The position numbers and the translations under genes are program-made. From Trematomus loennbergii (Eukaryota; Chordata; Actinopteri; Perciformes; Nototheniidae), in contig JAAOOA010000012.1 of NCBI GenBank assembly GCA_012861695.1, positions 1,526,501-1,590,500 on the forward strand: a stretch of 64,000 nucleotides of DNA, given 5' to 3'. The notes under the pieces were generated by a model that was given only the letters and a program-made list of their open reading frames with translations, was not told the DNA's origin and did no database searches. How positions within the stretch are numbered: position 1 is the stretch's first letter; each line of letters starts with the position of its first letter. This document shows, piece after piece, positions 13,270-58,960 of the stretch.

Positions 13270-15629
13270 TGTATATAATAATAATAGTATAATAGTATGC
13301 TATATAATAATCTATATGGCGCTGATCTTGTTGCTTTTCTCTCTCGTGTGAGTTCCACACATTCACTCTACGGTGTTGTTTACCTGCGCGAGCTGATGAC
13401 ATCACTACTTCACGTTAACTTTTTTTTTCTCAATTTTGTGTGGAAAAATGCGGGGATTATGCGACCTTTTAAGAAATATGCGGCCTTTTAAAAATATGCG
13501 CTATTTTGCTGATTATGCGGTAAATTATGCGATCGCAATCGCGTTTTTCTGGAGGGTCTAATATATACGTATGAGTCTTACTGCAGTCGTGGCACAGCTT
13601 CAGTTCGGTCCATCCGCTCAACATTTCTGCATCTCAGCTATGATAGTCCATGGTTCGTTCATGTGCAATGAATCCGTAATTACAATATTTCCATTTGGGC
13701 CAGTGCTTCCTTCATATTTTCACTTCAAGGCAGCCCTGGCCCATATGTTTAGTGGTGTGGAGAGCTTCTTTACCTTCTTGAAATTCACATCAGCTGTCCA
13801 ATCCAACTGTTGTGAAAGCCTCACTGTTTTAATGTATTTTTTACTCAGAGCTTGTATCTGTTTCATTGTAGATTATTCATTTCTCTTGTCTACACTTGTC
13901 CACCTTAGTTTGCAAGTTTTAGTTTTAATTGGAGCGTTTTAGATCCCTAGAGATTGAAGCAGCGGTTTTACCACAACAAGTACATAAGTAGGTGAATTGA
14001 AAACATGAATATGGTCGTGTTAAAATTTAAGAAAGAGTAAATATGTTTTGTCTCGAAGCACACGCCTCCTCACCAAAGGCAGGGTGAGGGTTCTAGCCAT
14101 CAGTTGAAAGCCAACCCAAGATTGACTCGTTTGGGATCAAGCATGGTAAGCTTGGCTTATTATGGAAGGAATTACTTCTCACCATATTCACATCTTTTCA
14201 AAGCTTCCTTTAGGATGCATGCAAATGATTTGGCACCTGGTCGCTACAGACAGAGGGTGAAAAGAGGTGCTGCAACACAGGCAGTATGAGAAAAATAAAG
14301 AGCTTTTTGAACATTAAAGCGTGTAAACATGTCACAGTAGAGGTACAAAATACAAAAATAATTCCTCGCCCCTTTTCCAACTTCCAGTTCAACAACGTAT
14401 GTCTTAATTTTTCTAGTTGAGCACTAGCAGCATAGTAAACAGTTATTTTTATTTGAGATAATTTACAGCTACACTGAAGGGATCTGATGATATTACAGTA
14501 CCACATCCATCCTCTGTTAGTGACTGGCTGGATGACCTATGACAATCGCCAATAATCGTCTAAATATAACTGCTATAACTTAATAAAAGTATATTCAAAA
14601 GCTTAATCACTGTTTATTTGGAATATAAAGGTTGACAAAGCTGCCGACGCTATGTAAAGTAATAGCAATCACGCTTTAAAGTGGGATTGCCAAGACATTA
14701 TACGGCAATGTTTAAGAGCCCTAGAGCAGACGAAGCATAAGATGAATACTCAACACACAAGAGCTTAGGAAAGAAGGGTTAGTGGAGGAGATGAGGTGTT
14801 GGCTTGTTGATATTGAGAAGGATAGCAGTTAAACTCCAAAAGTTACTGTTTATGCTTAAAGTGCATGCTCTTGTACCAATTATTTGCATGCAAAGAGTTG
14901 GATACAAGCCTTTAAGGACAATATGATTATTTTTCATGGTGAGTTGCCAACAGAACCACATGGTTCTACCGATGTAGCCTATCATTTTGGGCGTTCCTTC
15001 TTTGGTCGGGCTGTAGCAGGTAAGATGACGGCACTTTCCGAAAGGAAAACCCCCACGATGACATAGTGAATACGTGTCAGACTTGTTACGCCCCCTTGAT
15101 ACATTATATGGAAACTAGCTGCAATGGCTGATCGATCCACCAGAGCAGTGATGGAAGCTGCCACATTGAAACTCATATCAAATATGATATATACAGCTGA
15201 TTAGAGGGTGTTTGCTTCTAACACAGACACAGAACAGTTTGTTGTTTTGATGCATAAAATAGCAAGAAAACATGCCTCTGGTTAATAATTATATAACATT
15301 CTCTCCATAAAATCTGGTGTGTTAAAGGCAACAGGTGAGGGAAATAATTAATATACCGTAGACTAAATAAATAACTGTTGATGCCGTGGCTTTAACTGAA
15401 AAACTGACGGCATAATAAAATGTACTGTATGGCCCGGGACAAACATATTTATATATTTTTTAAACAAGATTAAATAATAGGCTGTAATGTTTTTTTTTCT
15501 CCAAAAATACAACATTTAGTATAATTCATTATCAATAGCAAATGGTGTAAACATAACTCTAACAAAAGACTATATAAATAAATGCATTTAGGAGTAAAAT
15601 TGTAAAAGTAATGTGTTACTTATCCCTCA
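13270..15629. other. Start of second contig; intronic sequence with no gene seen
   Basis: It opens with an AT-rich tract. 13440-13560 repeats tatgcg-type motifs, likely part of an old DNA element. 14230-14350 contains the motif ggcagtatgagaaa followed by aacattaaagc, also present near 3065-3100, so a shared dispersed repeat. No coding region is supported; all open frames are short and without family resemblance. Confidence 0.6.
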
Positions 15630-16291
15630 AAGGTTCAAGGATTGAAAGGTTTTATTGTCATAACATATACAAAACTATGGTTTAATTATGTAATGTATGA
15701 ATAACTTAGACCGCAGGTTCCTCAACAGTGCAATTTACAATGTAATGCAGCCTGTCAGGATCCTCTCTATGGTGCACCTGTAGAAGTTGCAGAGTATCCT
15801 GTAGTCCATGTTGAACCTCCTCAGCCTGCAGAGGAAGAAGAGCCGCTGTCGAGCTGTTTTGGTGATGGTGTTAGTGTGATGAGTCCATGTCAGGTCCTCA
15901 GTGATGAGTCCATGTCAGGTCCTCAGATGCGTCCATGTCAGGTCCTCAGTGATGAGTCCATGTCAGGTCCTCAGTGATGTGGACACCGAGGAACCTGGAG
16001 CTGCTGACTCTCTCCACCGTAGTCCCATTGATGATCTCTCTGCTGCTTCCTGTAATCCACAATCAGCTCCTGGGTTTTGCTGACGTGAGATGGAGGTTGT
16101 TATCCTGGCACCAAGATGCCAGGGTTCTGACCTCCTCTTTGTACGCCATCTCGTCGCAGTCGGTGATCAGGCCGATGATGGTTGTGTCATCAACAAACTT
16201 CACGATGGTGTTGGAGCTGTGTGTGGCCACGCAGTTGTGTGTGAACAGTAGATGAGAGGGCTAAGCATACGGCCCTGAGGGGCTCCACCAA
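15628..16291 (-). mobile_element. LINE 3' fragment (same family as 20860-23135), inverted
   Basis: The sequence is the reverse complement of the LINE's reverse-transcriptase end and 3' tail: ggttttattgtcataacata at one end, then the antisense of the RT region, to ggctccacca. It includes an expanded 24-25-bp tandem repeat (15876-15976). 5'-truncated and inactive. Confidence 0.75.
15876..15976. repeat. 24-25-bp tandem repeat, 4 units, within LINE fragment
   Basis: Four head-to-tail units of gatgagtccatgtcaggtcc-tcagt, one lacking two bases and carrying a G>C-type variant (gatgcgtcc). The LINE at 22600 has a single unit at the corresponding place, so the expansion arose after insertion. Confidence 0.85.
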
Positions 16292-17468
16292 GGGCTAAAC
16301 CAAGACCAAAGTTTACCCAGTTAGCTGTTTATCTGTATTTGTAAAGGAAGCGCCCTCATGGTGTAGATTACCAGCCATTGGGATTAGATAGGTTTCTGGC
16401 TGGTATTGGGTAGGTGGTGGGACATCTAGTTGGCTACATCTGTACTACATGTTGCCTCATCTCTGCTTGCCATGGTTGGGCCATGCCAACTCCCTTGTGG
16501 TTCAATCCCCTGTGTGTTGTAGAATCTGGCCAGTCTGTACCACTGTGAGTCAAAGGAGAGTCAAACCAGCACGATGTAAAGAGTGGGAAACACAACCCTG
16601 TGGCATGTATGGGCTTTTTTTGACACTGTTTCTTCAAGGGATAAGCTCATTATTTCAAAAACCCTGCTGGCTGCTGGTATGGCCAGTCACTTTTAATTCA
16701 AACCAAACTGCCAAAGAGCACAGTTACTTAATTGTGGCTGGACTCAGCTAGCAAAAAGTATATTCACTACCCCCTTCAATCTTCTGTTTTGATCATCAAA
16801 TGCTGATTTGCTCCTTCCATTCCTTTTTTTTTGTTTATTTGTTTTAAAAATAATCCAGATGTTTCCAGACTTTTGTTCAGTCTTCACTCTGATCATTTCC
16901 TGTGTGGATTTGTGTACAGGTCTGTCTTACCATTTAACCCAAAAATTGATTTGTCTAAGTTCACTCTCCTAACACTCATTTTCTCTGGTCCTGTCCCTAT
17001 GGCAAGTTGTGAATACTCGATTTATAGCCGCTGACACTGAGTTCACTTCACAAGACACTGGCTTTTAAAATAATGCTTAAATAATTTCAGAGATAGTAAA
17101 CACTTTTCTGTTTACTATCTCTGAAATTATTTATGCCTCTTGTCATGTGAAATTGTGATTTATCTTGCATTTAATTTCTAAGATGTACGTGGAATTTAAA
17201 CTGATATTCACTTACTTGATAAAAAACTAAAATGTGCTTATCTTAACAATACTTTTGACATTATTTGAAATCCACATAATACAGTATGAATCACAACAAT
17301 GGAAAGAAACATTTAGCAATCTCCATGTGACTTTAGACTTCATTAAATACGGCTTCTCACAATTATTGAAATAATCAAATAGATAAAGTATTAAATAAGA
17401 TTTAAAAAAAAAAATGGTGAACAGATTAAATTAAATTACCACTATGAGGAGACTTTTTCGCAACCTGT
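16292..17468. other. Intronic sequence without a recognised gene
   Basis: No exon of the receptor and no mobile-element coding region was recognised. It contains one perfect hairpin at 17078-17133 (separate entry). Confidence 0.55.
17078..17133. repeat. Perfect inverted repeat, 24-bp arms, 8-base loop
   Basis: taaataatttcagagatagt-aaac at 17078-17101 is exactly complementary to 17110-17133, with loop acttttct. There are no further matching flanks. It could be a short palindromic insertion or an RNA hairpin; nothing else supports an RNA gene. Confidence 0.8.
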
Positions 17469-18010
17469 GATTCTACTGGACCATCTGTGTGATGACGACA
17501 AAATTGCTACGTCAGCGCAGTTAGTATGATCCTGGATATCTCTTGTTGTGGCTAAATCTGACCTTAATTTAGGGTCAGAGTTCATAACACAAACATCAGA
17601 TCACCCCCTTTCCCCCACCTCCTCTTTTCCTCGCAGGCTTTTAGAGGAGTATAACCTCGCCATAAGGAGATTTTTTCCAGCTGTCGCCAATATTTTCTGC
17701 ACATGCCTCTTTGCTCCCTCTGGCCTCCTTTTTAATCTGCTCTAAACTGCTCTCCTCCTCGTTTCTCTTCAACCGTGCTATTCCTTTACACTTATCTTCT
17801 TTATGCAGTTTTTTGTGCAGTGAAGGAGTGAGACATGGACCTCCACCTGTCTCTAAGATTTACACATTTTTCTCCCTGTTCTCTCACTCCTTTCCTCTCA
17901 TTTTTTGAAGTACTAATCAAGTTTTTTATTTCTCCTTTTTTCTTAAAAGTTTGGAAAATGTGTTAATTTATGTCCCTGCTGACTTTGTCTCTCTTTATGT
18001 GTTTGTCCAG

Positions 18011-18028
<18 letters not shown>
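17469..18028 (+). repeat. Intron plus start of Ig exon, duplicated at 57343-57903
   Basis: Stretches such as ggatatctcttgttgtggct, gaggagtataacctcgccat, ctctttgctccctctggcct and cacctgtctctaagatttac, and the acceptor gtttgtccagagttttgagg, are all repeated in the same order about 39.9 kb downstream. Confidence 0.85.
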
Positions 18029-51445
<33,417 letters not shown>

Positions 51446-53850
51446 AGGGACTGCTCAACTGGTACCGGATTACAGACCGGTTTTACAGACTGTTTTAACA
51501 CTGGATTTGGCAAAGGTTTAGACTGGTTCCTTATTGGGTGTTTGGACTGTGTACAGCCTTGTTTCTAAGGAGGGACTGCTTAGGGAATGCCTGCAGACTT
51601 GAGAAACTTTATCCCACGCCATGAAGAAAGGACTGCCTGAAGACTGCATAAGCCTTGGATTCTCAATGGTTGGATTAAATGGCTGCAGACTTCTCACAGA
51701 CAAGCAGATTCATCTTATAAAACTGATTGTACACTGGTTCTGGACAACTGGGTATGGACTGATACAATGACTGGTTATACACTTTGGACCTGTGCAGAGA
51801 TTTTCTAGACCGTTATGGACATGTGGATGTACAAATGGGAAAATGTCCAGGATACTCAAACAATGGTATCGACAAACAGGAGTGCTCCTACCAAGTTGGA
51901 CTTTGGAGCACAAAAAAAACATCTCAAATTACCATCTGCTCACGGACCAGCTGTTGATTAATCAACTGCTTAAGTTCTCGTAGATGCCGCTCATTGTAGC
52001 GCAATCTCGGAATGCCGATGGATCTCTCAGTGGAGCTCGCAGTAAATCTACTTGTTGACTAGTTGGCATGTCAGTATACAAGGCAACATTCAAGCAATGA
52101 TTTTGGAATACCAGTCCACCTTAAAACAACAAGTCAACCTCTTGAAAAGCTATTCCTGGCTAGCTAGCTAGCTACCTGGTTTGTTTTCCTGGAAGCTAAA
52201 ATGGTTGACTTAAAATAAATGGATTCCAGCAGGAATATCAAGATAAGAAGCGATCCGTGGAGCAATTGCTGAACTGTATAACTGAGAAAGCACACTTAGC
52301 AGGTGTATATGGAAAAATAACTAGTTGTAAAGACTATTTGTTTGAAAGGCTAGTTAGTTCTCGAGCTAAAAGCACCAGGAGACTGCTAACATGCCAGCTC
52401 ACCTTGTAACACAGCAATCAGCAAGTAGTCAACTCATCAAGAGGTGAGCTGGCCAAGAGGTAACCTTTAACCACCAAGCTAAAAGCAAAAGGACTTGGCT
52501 TTTTCTATTTGCATGACCATCCATTTAGATAAAAGAATAATCAAATAAATATAGATAAGAGTAAATGACACAATCATTTCTCGCAGCCTCTTTTAATAAG
52601 GGGAAGGATAAACGTATTTTGTTGATACAGTATTGTTTTTGTCCGGCCATGAAGTAAAGATAGAAACTGATAAAGGGAAAAAAGGAGGTGTCCCTCCAAA
52701 GCATTTTTTAGTTTTAGGATTTTATGTATTTAGACGGTTGGTCACTATTCTAACCAGTCTTTGTTTTTAAATGTTTGTTACAATAATCTCTGTACAGCTT
52801 CCATAACTTATGCATAGACATATACATGACAGTGATTTGTTCCCTAGAGTTTATGTTAACTCCCAGAGTGTGTGAGACCCAGAGCCTTTTATTGCTTTCA
52901 TTCTGTTCCTCTTTTCATCTATGGATGGATGGATGGATGGATGGATGGATGGATGGATGGATGGATGGATGGATGGATGGATGGATGGATGGATGGTGAG
53001 TGGATGGATGGAGGTTAGATGGATGGATTGGTGGGTATATGGATGGACGGATGGAGGGTTGGGTGGGTGGATGGATAGAGACATGGTGTTAATGGATGGG
53101 TGGTTGGGAGCATGGATGGATGGATAGATAGATAGATAGATAGATACAAATATCAATGGATAGATGGTGGGTGGATGGATAGATAAATAGGGTTAATGGG
53201 TGGGTGGAAAAATGGAGGGATGAATGGGAGGTTGGAAGGTGGATGGATGGTTCGATAAATAGGGTTGTTGGGTGGATGGAAGGATGGATAAATAGATAGA
53301 TTGGTTTGGGACAGATTGATGGTTGGATTGTGAATATATTGGTGGATGGTGGGAGAATGGATATATAGATTTATGGGTGGATGCGATGTGGATGCGATGT
53401 GGATGGATGGATAGATTTATGGGTGGATGCGGTGTGGATGAATGGACGCAGTACTAACGACCTGATGTTTTGATCCTGACACTCTGGAAACCAGACCCTA
53501 GCAGTCAGCCGAAGGGGCTTCGCTGCACACAGAGCCGGACTCCAAGCTGAACCACATTCTTCTTTGTGAGCTTTAAGAAACCAAGACTACTACCATAATA
53601 TTTAAGCAAAGTGAATAATGTTTTTGAATTTACACAAAGGAACTGTCATTGTCTTATTAGAACAAATGAATTCTGGATATTTGAGATTGTTTGATACAAT
53701 AATTAATTATTTTAGTTGTTATATTCGATGGCAATATATAGTATAGTGGTTGTCTTTTGATTTCTGCTAATTTGTTTAAATATTCTTTGGATATATTGGT
53801 TGAAATACTTTAACTGAGAGCAAATAAAAATTATATGAGTTGTTTTATAC
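51446..53850 (+). other. Probable 3' UTR of il1rapl2
   Basis: No coding exon is visible after the stop codon. The region is AT-rich and mostly non-repetitive to about 52900, then holds the (GGAT)n array. Several AATAAA hexamers occur. The one at 53823-53828 is followed by a T-rich stretch and is a reasonable cleavage signal, but the true end cannot be fixed from sequence. Confidence 0.45.
52919..53445. repeat. (GGAT)n array, pure then degenerate
   Basis: Pure ggat repeats to 52996, then diverged units (ggatggtgagtggatgg, gatagata, ggatgcgatgt) to about 53445. It lies in the probable 3' UTR. The Asp-Gly-Trp-Met reading frame is only the repeat. Confidence 0.93.
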
Positions 53851-54119
53851 ATCTTGGATGACTGTCGTCTGATGAAACTCTTTATTTCTGTTTATTTTTT
53901 TCCATGTTCCCCTTTGCTGATTTAATTTGTTGTATCTTACTTAACCAGACACTCTCCAGGCTGTTTCCTCATTCTTTCTTCCAAATGTCTTATTCTTACT
54001 GTTTTCGGCTCTTCCCACACTCTTTCTCTTTTAATTTCCCTGACTCCCAGTCCTTCTACTCTTCTCCCACATGTTGGATTCCCTAATAATTCTGCTGGTT
54101 GTATTGATGGCATTGTAAC
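53851..54119. other. Intergenic sequence downstream of il1rapl2
   Basis: Pyrimidine-rich, no feature recognised. Confidence 0.5.
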
Positions 54120-55872
54120 ACCTTCACAGTGTCCCCCAAGGCTCTGTGCTTGGCCCCCTCCTGTTCACCATTTACATGCTCCCCCTCGGCCAGATCATCC
54201 GCCATCATGGACTCAACTTCCACTGCTATGCTGATGATACCCAAATCTATCTCAGCACTACTCCATCCTCCCAGCTCCCCCCTCAATCTCTTGTCAACTG
54301 CCTGCACGAAAAAACAACCTGGATGTCATCAAATTTACTCAAGCTTAACAGCAAGAAAACGGAGCTCATGGTTGTGGCACCCAAGGCGCTGCTCCGGAAG
54401 GTTGGTGACTTCATCCTCGAGGTTCACGGCAGCTCCATCTCCCCATCTCCTGAAGTCCGCAACCTGGGTGTCATCTTTGACTCCACCCTTTCCTTCCATT
54501 CCCACATCAAGTTTGTCACCAAATCTGCCTTTTCCACTTAAAGGTCACCTATCATGCTATTTTTAGGCAATAGCATAGGTCTCAGATATATAAAAAACAA
54601 GTGTTTTGCTCAAAATACCAAACAGATCACCCAATCTAGCCATGCCTCATATCCCTCTATTTCACTTCCTGTTTCAAAAGTGCTGATTTTGGGTATAATT
54701 AAAGCTTTAAAAAAAAATGGATAAAAAAGAGGGGCGGAGCTTATGCCTGCTCCTGCGGGAGATTCTACCGGCAGATACTGCCGTCATGAAACGCCATATC
54801 ATGGATTATCAAGGATTATTTCTGAAACAGTATGGAGCTCAAAGGCTTTCTCTCTTGCCGGTTATACCACAAGGTGAGTTCCTTTTTATTTCCTGCTTCA
54901 CACACATGCTCTCCAGTACAGGTTAGCTCTGAGTGTTAGCGATGCTAATGTAAACACCGACCATATTACGTTCAAAACAGTCGGGCATTGTTTCTGATAG
55001 CAACGTTTCTGATAATGCTGTGGGTCTGCATTGCCGATATGACGTCATATCAGACGCAAATCTGGATCAGCTCCGTTGTACCCCCGTTTTTAGAGATTTG
55101 GGTACGGAGGAAAAGAGAGAGGGTTTTATTTTCTGACGCTCCGTGAGTTCCCTGACACACCGGGGACACATATTTATGTATAACAGACATCACAAAGTGC
55201 ATTTTGCATGATAGGTCCCCTTTAAAGAACATTGCCAGACTCCGACCGTCACTCTCGGAGTCTGTTGCAGAAACCTTAGTACATGCATTTGTCACCTCCC
55301 GCTTGGACTACTGCAATGGTGTCCTATTCAGGGTACCCAACAAAACCCTGGACAGGCTCCAGTTTGTCCAAAACTGTGCTGCCAGGGTACTCACGCACAC
55401 AAAGCCGTGGCAGCACATCACTCCCACCCTCGTCCACTTACCCTGGTTGCCGGTCAAGTCCCGCATTTCCTATAAAATCCTCCTCACCTACAAGTCCCTC
55501 CATGCCCATGCCCCCCACTACTTATCGGACTTCCTCCGCCCACATGCCCCACCCCGGAACCTGCAGTCTTCAGACTCTGGCCTGCTCACCACCGCCCGCA
55601 CCAACCTGCGAACCTTCGGGTACAGAGCTTTTAGTGTGGCAGCCCCCACCCTCGGAACGCCCTCTCTGCGGTGATCTGCAACATCCCCACACTTGACACC
55701 TTTAAAAGGTCCCTCAAGTCCCATCTGTTTTTAAAGGCCTTCGGCCCCTAATTTATTTGTTGTTTTGTCTGTCTGACTGTTTTTGTTTTACTCCTGTTTA
55801 TTCTGTAAAGCGACCTTGGGTCCCTTGAAAGGCGCTATATCAATTTAAGTTATTATTATTATTATTATTATT
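54120..55872 (+). mobile_element. L2-like LINE, 5'-truncated, split by a TTAA element
   Basis: The 5' part encodes reverse transcriptase motifs B and [21 protein letters not shown] and [10 protein letters not shown], then [12 protein letters not shown] and [17 protein letters not shown]. After the insertion (54542-55221) it resumes with LKNIARLRPSLSESVAETLV, SRLDYCNGVLF and LPVKSRISYKILLTYK. The 3' end, ttgaaaggcgctatatcaat then (TTA)n at 55845-55872, is typical of fish L2. A frameshift near 55650 and the truncation make it inactive. Confidence 0.87.
54542..55221. mobile_element. TTAA-flanked MITE inserted in the L2 ORF
   Basis: TTAA at 54538-54541 and 55222-55225. The termini, AGGTCACCTATCATGC and, reverse-complemented, AGGGGACCTATCATGC, match the element at 43806-45067 in opposite orientation. 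Removing the element plus one TTAA rejoins the L2 frame as FHLKNIARL, which confirms the boundaries. Confidence 0.88.
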
Positions 55873-57342
55873 CTGGTCAGAATAGGGGAAATAGACTAAG
55901 GCTCTCACTGAAACCAGTTTCACACTCTGCTGCGCTAATCTGAGCAGAGCAACAGTGACTTGAATAGGATTTGAGCTATGATGAGCAGGGATTGCCAAAG
56001 GCATCAGTGAAAAGAAAGCAATTTAACCCTTGTGCCCTCCTCAAATGTACTACCCTCTACACCTTCGTGGCAAAAATGTACGCGCACAAAATAACTTTAT
56101 TAAATCAGCATTCATCACTTTTTTCTACTTTTTTTTCATAAATCTCTATAACAACTTCAATCTTGCTCAAAACTACCAAACATGTAATAATTTTCAGTAT
56201 GTTAGCCCTTTAAATGCCAGTTAAATTATTTGAATTATTTAGTACAAAAAAAAACACTGTTTTTCCATATAATAAATATAGGGGGATGGGGCTTTAGTGG
56301 TGATTAGAGTTTTTGATATGTCAAAGATTCGCAACAAAATAGATTTTATTGCATTAGTATGGGAAATGGCTAAATTAAAACTTGGTCGTAGGAGTAAACA
56401 AAATACATAGTTGGAAAGGTCTCAATCTGGAGAGTAACATCATCAGTCTGAAGATTATAAGCAGGTGCTCTTACCTGTTGACCTTTGAACCTTGACCTCA
56501 GTGAATTTTTGAATGCTTGTCATTCTTTTACAGAAGGGTATACATGGGACCAATTGTTATAAAGAGCTGTGTGAAAATGTGTAGAATCACCAAATGGGGG
56601 CCCTGTAAAATAGGGAGAAAAATGATTTCCAGTCCTTTAACGCTTAGATATTGAAATTCTGATTTCATAGATGTGTTTCACATCCTAAAACCCCTGACTA
56701 TACCCCTGACTCAGTGTCGAAACAAAATCAATAATATATTTCAAAACTACAACTCCCATTATATCAGCTCTGCACAGTGATGCAAAACGACACCATATTT
56801 GTAGTTTATTTTTGGTAGGCCCTATGCAAAAAGTTGTGATTAAGGTTTTTAAATTAAAAGCCTATCTGCTAATGTGCATTGCGAAATTACAAAACACAAA
56901 AGCATTGTACACATTTTAAACTAGTCAATGTTGTGTAATTACCAAGAACAAACTGGTGTTTTTGAGTAGTGCAGATATCACTGTAAGAGTCAGAGGTTAT
57001 GTGAGCCAGTCAAATAGCAAGAAAATGTAAAACATTTTAAAGTAAAATGCATCAATCTGGTGCACTTGCAGCAAAAAATTAATAGACCAAATCTATGGGG
57101 TACAACTATCGCAGTGTACTGTATGGTCGCTGTATGCAATATACTGTAGGCCTAGTTTTGTTGTTATCTTATATTTATTATTATAGTATATGTAAAATAA
57201 ATATATGTAAAAATAATAAAAAGTTGAACAATTACAATTTCTTTTTTTCTTCTACCCCTATTTGCGGCTCCCCCCCATGGATGGATGCCCCTTAGAATTC
57301 GCCTATACTGCCTATGTTACAGACCGGCCCTGCCAAATAGAT
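55873..57342. other. Intergenic sequence without a recognised gene
   Basis: AT-rich. 56020-56050 carries ttaacccttgtgccctcc, possibly a decayed TTAA-element end, with no partner seen. No ORF of interest. Confidence 0.5.
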
Positions 57343-57903
57343 TCTACTGGACCATCTATGACTGCTCCTAATTTGCTGTGTCAGCATAGTTAGTATGATC
57401 TTGGATATCTCTTGTTGTGGCTAAATCTGACCTTAAATCAGGCTAAAATGTGCTTGTCATTACCAAACATCAGTTCAGCTGCCCCCCTCCACCTCCTCTC
57501 TTCCTCGCAGGCTTTTAGAGGAGTATAACCTCGCCATAAGGAGAGTATTTTCTCCAGCTGTCGCCAACATTTTCTACACATGCCTCTTTGCTCCCTCTGG
57601 CCTCCTTTTTAATCTGCTCTAAACGGCTTCCACTTTATGCAATTTTGTGTGAAGTGAAGGAGTGAGACATGGACTTCCACCTGTCTCTAAGATTTACACA
57701 TTTTTCTCCCAGTTTTCTCACTCCTTTCCCCTCACATTTACTATGTGAAGGTTATGTTTTAAAGTACCAACCAGTACAAGTAGTTATTCATGTTTCTCCT
57801 TTCTTTCTTAAAAGTTTGGAAAATGAGTACATTAAAAAGAAAAGGAGGTGTCCCTGCTGACTTTGTCTTCTCTGTGTGTTTGTCCAGAGTTTTGAGGAGC
57901 ACT
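57343..57903 (+). pseudogene. Displaced copy of il1rapl2 intron with the first bases of the Ig exon
   Basis: A diverged copy of 17469-18028: the same order of blocks, with some internal deletions, through the splice acceptor gtttgtccag and the exon start agttttgagg-agcactta, where similarity ends in an acactgtaaaaaac sequence. The exon fragment is only about 20 bases, one G shorter than the source and out of frame. It cannot be functional and lies about 6 kb beyond the stop codon. Confidence 0.8.
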
Positions 57904-58635
57904 TACACTGTAAAAAACTGTTGCTTTGGTAAAAAAAAGAAAATATTTGTCAAGTGGTTCCAAGCAATTTTAAGAGTTTAGTTAACTTTTGCATTTTTTT
58001 AGTTGGTGAAACGTACTTTTTTAGTTTTCCTCTACTCAAGAACGTGTTACTTTGCTAAAACTTTTTTTAAATGTGTCAAGCGGTTTCCAAGCAATTATAG
58101 GAGTTGGGTAAACTCACTAATGTGATTTTATCTGCAGGTGAAAAGATGAGTTGAGTCTACAATTAAAAGCCAAGATATTAAGTGTAACCAATGCAAATAA
58201 CAATCTGCTAAGAACCACATAAGACAAGAATAAATAAAGTAAATTATAAAACACAATTGAGTTGCCGGAACCTATATACGACAAACTCTTCCTGATTTCA
58301 ATCCAACCCTTTAAATATTTGATAGCATTGAAACATTGCAGATTAAACAAATCGATTTAAAAAAGGAAACGTTATGGACATGTTAATACATTTTATTAAA
58401 AAGTGATTATTTCAAAACAGTTTTCATAAAACAGTAACAAGTTTGTTTAAAAGCACAAGACATTAACATACATGGAGACACATGGTTATTACTTGATGGT
58501 TATTCCCAGTGCTTGAATTGGGCCGGTACTCGACGGTACGCAGTACCGGGACTTCTGATCTTTACCCATCTGGTACCGTTACTTCTTACTGAGTACCGGC
58601 ACGGTGGCGGTACTCAGTACTCAGTACTGTAGATG
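57904..58635. other. Repeat-like sequence, unclassified
   Basis: It begins acactgtaaaaaactgttgc and contains caagtggttccaagcaattt and the diverged caagcggtttccaagcaatt (a duplicated motif about 130 bases apart). 58515-58630 is rich in ggtactcagtaccgg-type motifs with partial inverted symmetry. Confidence 0.5.
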
Positions 58636-58960
58636 CGTCATGAGGTGCCGCCGCCGCTTTGCCCGCCTCGCCCCTGGAGCAGCAGTCTTCGTCGCCCAAA
58701 CAACGCCACCCCTCGGCAGCCCGCAAGTGCCAGAGGACCTCGGCAAACCAGAGCCTGCCCAGGTATATTTAAACAAGTTCCCAACTCGCCTGTACAGTGG
58801 GGTAAGGCGCTCATTTTGCAGCTCATGGTTTAAAAACAGTGATTGGTTGGAATTTCCTGTAAAAAAGATGCCATCTTCTGCTATGCCTGTAGACATTTCG
58901 GTTCAAATACATCTAACTCAGATGCCTTCACCACAAAGGCACTTTTCGGTTCCATGATGG
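58636..58960 (+). pseudogene. hAT transposase remnant with TTF-type zinc finger
   Basis: Translated pieces read SSWFKNSDWLEFPVKK and, after a one-base shift in the A run near 58862, DAIFCYACRHFGSNTSNSDA then FTTKA. The W-F-x(3)-W-L pattern followed by C-x-x-C-x-x-F-G and the D-x-F-T motif is typical of the TTF-type zinc finger at the N-terminus of hAT transposases (ZMYM1-like). No downstream transposase core was found, so it is a fragment. Confidence 0.65.

Noticed and set aside
13571..13942. A 123-residue plus-strand ORF just after the gap
   Set aside because: Hydrophobic-looking but without recognisable domain, splice context or conservation evidence; most likely chance.
15876..15976. CRISPR-like direct repeats
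   Set aside because: Units are head to tail with no spacers and derive from LINE sequence in a vertebrate genome.
52851..53156. His-Pro-Ser-Ile or Asp-Gly-Trp-Met repeat proteins
   Set aside because: Translation of the (GGAT)n array in both strands.
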